This document shows positions 58,924 to 64,000 of a DNA stretch of 64,000 bases, piece by piece. The first letter of the stretch is position 1, and every line of letters begins with the position of its first letter. A program made the position numbers and the translations under genes. The notes below the pieces were generated by a model. It saw only the letters and a program-made list of their open reading frames with translations. It made no database searches and was not told the origin of the DNA. The stretch comes from Streptomyces genisteinicus (lineage in GTDB: Bacteria; Actinomycetota; Actinomycetes; Streptomycetales; Streptomycetaceae), in NCBI RefSeq assembly GCF_014489615.1, contig NZ_CP060825.1, positions 4,412,501 through 4,476,500 on the forward strand, in the 5' to 3' direction.

Positions 58924-59758
58924 GTCGGTGATCCTCAGCCGCTCGCTCGATCAGGGCGAGGGACGCCTCCGGCGGCAGCGCGGCGGCCCTCAGCCGATCG
59001 TATGCCTTGCGGTACTGCTTCACGAGGGCCGGATCGTCGATGGTGTCCCCGCTGTACTGCGCTTCCGTGTACACGAGAGTCGGTGCGTCAGGGAAGGCCA
59101 TGATCATGGCGGTGCCGAGCATCAGAGGGTGCGCCCCACAGTTCCCTGGAAGTACTTGGGTAACGATCTGTCGCTGCTTGGCCAAGGCCGTGATGTGCAA
59201 AAGCTGTTCGGCTGCTTGCTCGGGGGCCAGGATTGGTTGCCTCAGCAGCGATTCGGGCAGGATCGCCCAGTAGTCCGGAGACTGGTGATCCTCCTCAAAC
59301 AGGCTGGCCCGCGCCATCCGGGCGCTGACCTTCTCCTCGACGTCCGCGTCCGGCGCCATGGGATGTGCTGCCCGCACCACCGCCCGCGCATACGCGTCCG
59401 TCTGCAACAACCCCGGGATCAGCGTCGGGCACCACTCCTCGATGGACTCCGTGTGCTTCTCCGCCTCCAGTACCCGCTCGAAGTACCGCGCGTGCCCGCG
59501 CCGCCGCGCGTTCCGCACGTCCTCGCAGCGGCGCTGGAAGAACCCGTCCGTGCCGAGCACCCGGTCCACGTGCGAGGCCAGTTCGGCCGGCATCCGGCGC
59601 TCCCCGCGTTCGATCTCGCTGAGGTGGCTCGGGCCGTAGAAGCTGCCCTCCACGAGCTGGGTGAGCGTCAGGCCCGCCTCCTCGCGCTTCCACCGCAGTT
59701 CCTTGCCGTAGAAGGTGGGGACGCTCGCCGCGCCGTCGATGTCCTTGCGCTGTCCCAT
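58904..59758 (-). CDS. XRE/DUF5753 (Scr1-type) WhiJ-like regulator
   Basis: 284 aa. An XRE HTH is at about 15-70 (GKELRWKREEAGLTLTQLVEGS, HLSEIERGERRMPAELA). The C-terminal DUF5753 domain spans about 100-275 (CPTLIPGLLQTDAYARAVVRA, ILPESLLRQPIL, LVYTEAQYSG). The family includes WhiJ and other developmental regulators paired with DUF397. It is the first gene of a leftward operon with two DUF397 genes and divergent from the small protein and ATPase; together they form a whiJ-like cluster. ATG 59758. Confidence 0.9.
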   Translation of the reverse strand: MGQRKDIDGAASVPTFYGKELRWKREEAGLTLTQLVEGSFYGPSHLSEIERGERRMPAELASHVDRVLGTDGFFQRRCEDVRNARRRGHARYFERVLEAEKHTESIEEWCPTLIPGLLQTDAYARAVVRAAHPMAPDADVEEKVSARMARASLFEEDHQSPDYWAILPESLLRQPILAPEQAAEQLLHITALAKQRQIVTQVLPGNCGAHPLMLGTAMIMAFPDAPTLVYTEAQYSGDTIDDPALVKQYRKAYDRLRAAALPPEASLALIERAAEDHRHGKHGN

Positions 59759-59924
59759 CGTTCACCGCTCCTGGTGCCGTTTCCCGGGGATGTCCACGCC
59801 CGATACCCACCGCGTCCCGCGTCACCGCAGTTCAGGGCGGGGCTCCGAACGGCTTTTCACGGTACGCGGCACCGCGCCAGGGTGTGAGCAGTTCGTCACC
59901 CAGCGCACTGGAAGGTGTGACCCC

Positions 59925-60143
59925 TTGCCCCCCACCCACGATCACCACCCCGACGCGGACGCCTGCGCCGAGGAGCTGAGGGCGGCCCTCGCCGCGCACG
60001 GCATCACGCTCCCGTCCCTCGGCGTCGACCTGCCGACGTTCGCCTCCCGCTACCCGACCCGGCCCCTGGTCTCCCTCGGCAACTGCAACGTGCTCACCGC
60101 GCGGGCGCTGACCGCCGCCCTGCTCAAGGGGGTCGAGCGATGA
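59925..60143 (+). CDS. Small conserved protein of whiJ-like clusters (72 aa)
   Basis: TTG 59925 preceded by GGAAGG with 8-base spacing. The product has a Thr/His-rich start and ITLPSLGVDLPTFASRYPTRPLV near 32-54, then NCNVLTARALTAALLKGVER. I recall this type of short protein beside XRE/HATPase genes in Streptomyces, but it has no named domain known to me. It overlaps the ATPase start by four bases (ATGA), so the two are coupled. Confidence 0.75.
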   Translation: MPPTHDHHPDADACAEELRAALAAHGITLPSLGVDLPTFASRYPTRPLVSLGNCNVLTARALTAALLKGVER

Positions 60144-60604
60144 GGCCGCCCGTGTCCGTCCTCGCCCTCGACCTGCTCGCGACGCCGGAGTCCGTCCCCG
60201 CCGCGCGCCGCCTGCTGCGCGCGTACGGCGGCGATCTCCAGCTCTGCGCCGACGAGTTGCTCACCAACGTGATCCGTCACGTCGGCCACGGGACGCCGGT
60301 CTCGCTCCGGGTGACCTGCGACCGGAGCCGGATGCGGCTGGAGATCACCGACCCCGACCCCCGTGCGCTGCCCGTGCTGCGGAGCGCGGCCGAGGACGAC
60401 GAGGGCGGGCGCGGTCTCGCCCTGCTCGACGCGCTCAGCCTGCGGTGGGGCGTCGAGCAGGGGGCCGGTGACAAGACGGTCTGGTGCGAGCTGCCCGGAC
60501 CCGCCGGCCGCGGACACGAGGAGGATCAGGGAGTCGGCACGTCCGAAGAGGCCGTCGGGTCGGCGGGTGCGTCCATGTCCGGCAGATACGCGTCCGGCAC
60601 GTAG
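60140..60604 (+). CDS. HATPase anti-sigma/regulatory kinase-like protein (AbaA-type)
   Basis: 154 aa GHKL ATPase. N-box ELLTNVIRHVG near 38-48, and G1 region ITDPDPRALPVL near 72-83 and the glycine-rich GGRGLALLDALS near 92-103 are visible. This fold occurs in anti-sigma factors and in AbaA-like regulators of whiJ clusters. It is translationally coupled to the preceding small protein. The last 25 codons overlap the convergent membrane gene by 79 bases. Confidence 0.85.
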   Translation: MRPPVSVLALDLLATPESVPAARRLLRAYGGDLQLCADELLTNVIRHVGHGTPVSLRVTCDRSRMRLEITDPDPRALPVLRSAAEDDEGGRGLALLDALSLRWGVEQGAGDKTVWCELPGPAGRGHEEDQGVGTSEEAVGSAGASMSGRYASGT

Positions 60605-60801
60605 ACGGACGGGTTGGGCGCCGGGGCCGGGCGGTCGTCCATCGCGAAGGGGCCCGACCGGGTCTGCATCATCACCAGCCCGATCACGGTGACGATGACG
60701 CTCAGGACGATCAGCGCCATCCCGAGCGGGTTCTCCGCGTTGTAGACGTAGCGGCTGGTGCCCCACTTGCTGCGCTTGAACACAGGCTCGTTCCAGTCCA
60801 C
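60526..60801 (-). CDS. Small single-pass membrane protein
   Basis: 91 aa from GTG 60801 preceded by GCGGAGAAG. ENPLGMALIVLSVIVTVIGLVMMQ at about 23-46 is one membrane segment. It begins MDWNEPVFKRSKWGTSRYVYN and has a Pro/Asp-rich tail outside. No known function. It runs against the ATPase gene and overlaps its 3' end, unusual for this strand layout. Confidence 0.65.
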   Translation of the reverse strand: MDWNEPVFKRSKWGTSRYVYNAENPLGMALIVLSVIVTVIGLVMMQTRSGPFAMDDRPAPAPNPSVYVPDAYLPDMDAPADPTASSDVPTP

Positions 60802-61073
60802 CTTCTCCGCCTCCCTCGTCTGCGGGGCCCGTGCCCCGGACGCCGCCGAGGACGACGCTACGGGGGCCGAGGCCGCTCCCGCAGGCCCTGGGCCGGGCAG
60901 TCAACCACCGCGCCCGGTTGCCGGGTTCGGGCAGGATTCACCGGCACCGGACGGACCGGACGTGACGGCTCCGGCACTCCGGGCGCAGGAACACTGCCGG
61001 GGCCGGGCAGTGAACCCGCGGCCCACCCGCTGCCACGATGGGCCGTGACAGCCGGGGGAGAGGGGGCGCGGTC

Positions 61074-61820
61074 ATGGGCCGACGCGGCACGGGGGGCGCA
61101 GGGGACAGGGACCGGACGCGGCGCCGGCTCCGTCTGCAGGGATGGCTTGCGGCCGTGGCGGGCGTCGCCGCGCTCGTCGCGGGGGCCGTGGTGCTGGCCG
61201 CCGTGCCCGGGGCGGTGGCGGACGAGCGGGCGTTCGTCTCGGCTCACCACTGCGAGGGACCGGACGTGGTGCCGGGCGAGGAGTGCGTCCGCAGCGTCCG
61301 GCTGACCGTGGACGACGTCCACGTGCAGCGCGGGCGCTCGTCGAAGGGCTGGGTCGAGGGCAGCGCCGACGGCGGCTGGCGGGGGCGGGCCGACTTCGAG
61401 GGGGTGCGCCCGTTCCTGTCGGAGGTCCGTCCGGGCGACCGGGTCGCGGCGACGCTGTGGCGGGGCGATCCCGTACTGCTGTGGCAGGGCTCCGACCGGC
61501 AGAGCACGTCGCGGCACCCGGCGGGGACACCCGTGGTCCTGACGGCGATCGTGCTGGTGCTCGCCCTGGCGGGCGCCGTCGCCCTGCACGCCGCGTGGTG
61601 GTGGCTGCGCCGCACCGAGCGGTGCCTGGGCCGGACGCCCCCGGCGCTGACCGCGGTCACCGGGGCGGGGCTCCTCGTCGGCCTGGCCACGTTCCCCCTG
61701 ATGGCGGTCCTCGGCTCCCGCGCGGGCGGGCTGGACGCCCTGCTGCTCCTGTGGTCCGAGCTCACGGCCGTCGCGTTCCTGCTCGCCGCCGCTTTCGTAC
61801 GGCGGCGGGGCCGCGGCTGA
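61074..61820 (+). CDS. Membrane protein of unknown function, three segments
   Basis: 248 aa from ATG 61074, with a purine-rich GGGGGAGAGGGGG before it. Segments: WLAAVAGVAALVAGAVVLAAVPG near 24-46, VLTAIVLVLALAGAVALHAAWWW near 160-182, AGLLVGLATFPLMAVLG near 203 and LLLLWSELTAVAFLLAAAF near 223. The extracellular loop between the first two (60-150) has paired cysteines (HHCEGPDVVPGEECV) and a beta pattern. Similar proteins occur only in Streptomyces as far as I can tell. Function unknown. Confidence 0.7.
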   Translation: MGRRGTGGAGDRDRTRRRLRLQGWLAAVAGVAALVAGAVVLAAVPGAVADERAFVSAHHCEGPDVVPGEECVRSVRLTVDDVHVQRGRSSKGWVEGSADGGWRGRADFEGVRPFLSEVRPGDRVAATLWRGDPVLLWQGSDRQSTSRHPAGTPVVLTAIVLVLALAGAVALHAAWWWLRRTERCLGRTPPALTAVTGAGLLVGLATFPLMAVLGSRAGGLDALLLLWSELTAVAFLLAAAFVRRRGRG

Positions 61821-61830
61821 GCGGGCCGCA

Positions 61831-61896
61831 TCAGTCCCAGGCGTTGAAGCCGCTCAGTCCCAGGCGTTGAAGCCGTATCAGTCCCAGGCGTTGAAG
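61831..61896. repeat. Three direct repeats of the last codons of the 61878 gene
   Basis: tcagtcccaggcgttgaag at 61831, 61854 and 61878, spaced 23 and 24 bp. Reverse complement reads CTTCAACGCCTGGGACTGA, the FNAWD stop end of the protein. They look like slippage copies of the gene's own 3' end. Confidence 0.8.
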
Positions 61897-62273
61897 AGGA
61901 CGCCGCCGAGCGTGTCGACGCCGTAGGCGCGCACGTTGCGCCACTCGGCCTTCGACAGGACCGAGGTGTCCACCGCGGTGAGCGGGGTCAGGAGGCGGGC
62001 GCGCCCGAGGACGGTGAACCCCGCCTCCGCGAAGGCCCCCGCCCACGGCGGCGGGTCCGCGAACTGGTCCGTGTACCAGTTCCGGCGCTCCGTGGCGAAG
62101 GCGATCCACGGGTGGTGGGCGTGGCACAGGACGACGTGTCCGCCCTCGCGGCGGGTGACGGCCGAGGTGTGGAAACTCAGCGGGTACGTCTGCCGTTCGA
62201 CGTCACCGGCCCCGCCCCCGGCGGCGCGGGCGGCCGCGTACAGGGCGCGGCGGAAGAGCCGCAGGTCGGTCAC
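61878..62273 (-). CDS. Hypothetical protein (131 aa) with repeated 3' end
   Basis: From GTG 62273 with a weak ribosome site. No family recognised. It has DLRLFRRALYAAARAAGG, TYPLSFHTSAVTRREGGHVVLCHAHHPWIAF near 29-59, then WYTDQFADPPPWAGAFAEAGF and WRNVRAYGVDTLGGVLFNAWD. The mid region is beta-rich with several histidines. It may bind a metal. Its last codons are repeated twice more downstream. Confidence 0.65.
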   Translation of the reverse strand: MTDLRLFRRALYAAARAAGGGAGDVERQTYPLSFHTSAVTRREGGHVVLCHAHHPWIAFATERRNWYTDQFADPPPWAGAFAEAGFTVLGRARLLTPLTAVDTSVLSKAEWRNVRAYGVDTLGGVLFNAWD

Positions 62274-62404
62274 CGGGAGCGGCCCGTCCCCTGCTCCGAG
62301 AATCCGCTCGCGCCCTTCGGCAGGGTGAGGATCGTGTCCGCGTCGTCGGTCATGCGCGCCATCCTGCCCGGGGCGGCCCCGGGCGGCCCCGCGCGGTCAC
62401 GGCC

Positions 62405-63034
62405 TCAGTCGGTGCTGACCGGTGCCCGCAGCAGGCCGGCGATGGCGTCCGCCAGGAAGCGTCCGGTCGCCCGCCAGTCCGGTGTGGTGCCCTCCCGGGC
62501 GCACTTCTCCTCGTACTCGGCGCAGGTCGAGGCGATGACGTGCGTCATCAGCCCGGCGCGGGCCCGCACCACCTCGGCGGGCAGGTCGTCGATGCGCGAG
62601 GCGATGGAACGGATCACCGCGCGGGCGGCCGGGGCGGTGTCGCCGAGCTCCCGGTAGAGGGCGACGGTCTGCGGGTCGTGGAGGGCGGCGGACACGAACC
62701 GGGCGCGCCAGGTCGCTCCCCCGGGGCCCGCTTCGGCGGCGAGGCGGGCCAGCTCCTCGGTGGCGGGCAGCACCAGGCTGCGGACGTCGCCCAGGAGGGA
62801 GCCGGAGGCGTCGAAGTGCCGTCGCCTGCTGTCCTCCTGCCCGGTGAGATGGCGGGTGAGCAGGGCGCGGAGCATGCCGTCGCGCCCGCCGAAGTAGTAG
62901 CCCACGGCCGAGTGGTTGCTGTTGCCCGCCGCCTCCGCGATCTTCCGGTCCGAGACCTGGGCGATGCCGGACTCGGCGAAGAGCCGTTCGGCGGCGTCGA
63001 GCAGGGCGGTGCGGCTGGCGTCGGATCTGGCCAC
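62405..63034 (-). CDS. TetR-family regulator of the adjacent transporter-like gene
   Basis: 209 aa from GTG 63034 preceded by GGGAGGA. HTH at about 6-52 (RTALLDAAERLFAESGIAQV, IAEAAGNSNHSAVGYYFGGRD). The ligand domain follows (EELARLAAEAGPGGATWRARFVSAALHD). A perfect palindrome at 63100-63115, shared with the divergent membrane gene, is its likely operator. It therefore probably controls both itself and that transporter-type gene. Confidence 0.88.
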   Translation of the reverse strand: MARSDASRTALLDAAERLFAESGIAQVSDRKIAEAAGNSNHSAVGYYFGGRDGMLRALLTRHLTGQEDSRRRHFDASGSLLGDVRSLVLPATEELARLAAEAGPGGATWRARFVSAALHDPQTVALYRELGDTAPAARAVIRSIASRIDDLPAEVVRARAGLMTHVIASTCAEYEEKCAREGTTPDWRATGRFLADAIAGLLRAPVSTD

Positions 63035-63099
63035 GACGGCGGGTCCTCCCAGGTGGGGCGGGGGTCGGCGGCATCCAAACTAGCCCATGACCCAGTTTT

Positions 63100-63115
63100 T
63101 AAGTCACATGACTTA
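63100..63115. promoter_or_regulatory. TetR operator candidate TAAGTCA-ca-TGACTTA
   Basis: 7-bp arms with a 2-bp spacer, in an A/T-rich patch between the divergent TetR and membrane genes, 66 bases upstream of the TetR start and 93 bases before the membrane gene. Likely controls both. Confidence 0.7.
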
Positions 63116-63207
63116 CAGTGGGTGGAGTCGGTGTCCTTCCCCGCGGTGCGGCGGGTGCGACCACGAGGCGCCGACGGCCCCCGACCCCCTCTGCCAGGAG
63201 TCCCCAC

Positions 63208-64000
63208 GTGGAATCGCCGAGCCCCGGAGCACCGGAGCGCGCACAGGAACCGGAGACCGCCCCGGGCGGCGGCCCCGCCGTCCCCGAGGAGGACCGGAAG
63301 ACCCGCATAGGCCGCTATGTGGCGCTCTTCGCGATGCCCTTCCTGATGGTCACGATGATGTACGCCACGTACGTCGGGACCATGCACGATCCGGCGCCGC
63401 GCGACATGCCCGTCGCCGTCGTCGGCGCAGGCGCCCCTGCCCGGGCGCTCGCCGACGGCATCGAGAAGGCCGCCGGCGGCGCGCTCTACGTCCGGACCGT
63501 CGCCACCGGGGACGAGGCCGTCGACCTGCTGAAGGACCGCGAGATCAGCGGCGCCCTGCTGCCGCCCGCCCAGGGCGCCACGGAGGCCGTCGTCTACACC
63601 GCGGGCGCCGCCGGAGCCTCCCAGGCCGGCACCGTCCAGCAGCTCCTCGCCCCGGTCGCCGTCGAGAACGGCTGGACCACCACCACCGAGGACGTGGCCC
63701 CGGTCGCACCGGGCGACCTCTCCGGCACCGCCGTGCTCTTCGCCGGCATGGGCATGATGCTCGCCGGCTACGTGCCGCTCAGCATCCTCACCATGTCGCT
63801 GCCCTACCTGCTGACGCTGCGCCGCTTCGTCCCGCTGATGCTCGGCTGGTCCGCGCTGACCAGCACCCTGATCTGGGTCCTGCTCGGCCCCGTGGTCGGC
63901 GCCGTCGAAGGCCACTACCTGCACTTCCTCGGCATCGGCATGCTCGCCACCGGAGCCGTCGCCCTCACCCAGCTCCTCTTCACCAAGCTGGTCGGGCCGC
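63208..64000 (+). CDS. ABC-2/Pip-type membrane protein, 5' portion
   Basis: Runs past the window; at least 264 residues are visible from GTG 63208 behind AGGAG. The first membrane segment is YVALFAMPFLMVTMMYATYV near 37-56. A periplasmic region of about 110 residues follows with VAVVGAGAPARALADGIEKAAG, and three or more segments after it (VLFAGMGMMLAGYVPLSIL, LMLGWSALTSTLIWVLLGP, MLATGAVALTQLLFTKLV). The layout resembles Pip/YhgE or ABC-2-type permeases, which export proteins or drugs. It is opposite, and presumably regulated by, the TetR gene. Confidence 0.8.
   Translation, partial: MESPSPGAPERAQEPETAPGGGPAVPEEDRKTRIGRYVALFAMPFLMVTMMYATYVGTMHDPAPRDMPVAVVGAGAPARALADGIEKAAGGALYVRTVATGDEAVDLLKDREISGALLPPAQGATEAVVYTAGAAGASQAGTVQQLLAPVAVENGWTTTTEDVAPVAPGDLSGTAVLFAGMGMMLAGYVPLSILTMSLPYLLTLRRFVPLMLGWSALTSTLIWVLLGPVVGAVEGHYLHFLGIGMLATGAVALTQLLFTKLVGP

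Noticed and set aside
61831..61896. Three evenly spaced repeats as a possible CRISPR array
   Set aside because: Repeats are 19 bp with 4-5 bp spacers and match the end of the adjacent gene; no cas genes.

Overview
The window is about 72% GC with strong third-position G/C bias, GTG and TTG starts, ATGA/GTGA start-stop overlaps and many Streptomyces-type families (DUF397, Scr1-type XRE, DUF3017, SCO4848 family). It is a piece of a Streptomyces chromosome. The order folD - DUF3017 - mdh ... glyA - trpS ... D-Ala-D-Ala carboxypeptidase - SCO4848 - metallophosphoesterase - TetR ... sdhCDAB matches, from memory and unchecked, the core-genome neighbourhood SCO4824 to about SCO4860 of S. coelicolor. 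Ordinary core genes are therefore interspersed with small accessory insertions.

Layout. 1-6115: end of a Ser/Thr kinase/FHA pair, a membrane protein, folD, DUF3017, mdh and a DUF6882-like gene. 6126-9088: a MITE-like element with perfect 20-bp ends, a large unknown protein, and a tRNA-Arg-like gene abutting its start codon. 9509-16731: a choline/glycine-betaine osmoprotection operon (betaine aldehyde dehydrogenase, GMC choline dehydrogenase, ABC ATPase, fused double permease, lipoprotein binding protein). 16912-18876: tandem DUF397 genes, a Uma2 nuclease and an HTH protein. 19179-25254: assorted metabolic genes, including a PEP-mutase-like enzyme, an AhpD-like protein with a divergent MocR regulator, and a DMT exporter. 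25346-27131: a two-gene unit of an unknown protein and an XRE-ImmA/IrrE metallopeptidase. 27446-33750: DUF1190-like lipoprotein with ATP-grasp ligase, rocD, ZTP-riboswitch-controlled glyA, trpS and a 2H phosphoesterase.

33868-41345: envelope genes (YihY/BrkB, carboxypeptidase, SCO4848, metallophosphoesterase), then a TetR-controlled three-gene operon with twin 14-bp palindromic operators, and an alpha/beta hydrolase. 41487-44891: sdhCDAB (succinate dehydrogenase). 45059-49962: an OHCU-decarboxylase-like gene, a GH20 lipoprotein, a DUF4328 protein and two unknowns. 50079-52757: an arsenic island, arsR - aquaporin - arsC - arsN-like acetyltransferase, with a divergent arsI/cadI-like gene; the acetyltransferase is bracketed by a 78-bp direct repeat.

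52870-56344: secreted I36/FG-GAP protein, a signal-peptidase-like protein lacking the catalytic serine, an SMI1/KNR4 protein, and a scar of a deleted second copy of the I36/FG-GAP gene. 56978-57934: a winged-helix protein with an apparently leaderless start and three iteron-like 13-bp repeats upstream. 58311-60604: a whiJ-like cluster (two DUF397 genes, XRE/DUF5753 regulator, small protein, HATPase). The window ends with a TetR regulator facing a Pip/ABC-2-like membrane protein that runs off the edge.

The best candidates for something undescribed are the 25346-27131 pair, the tRNA-like/791-aa gene pair at 6636-9088, and the winged-helix/iteron locus at 56978-57934. No CRISPR array, rRNA operon, integrase or intact transposase was seen.
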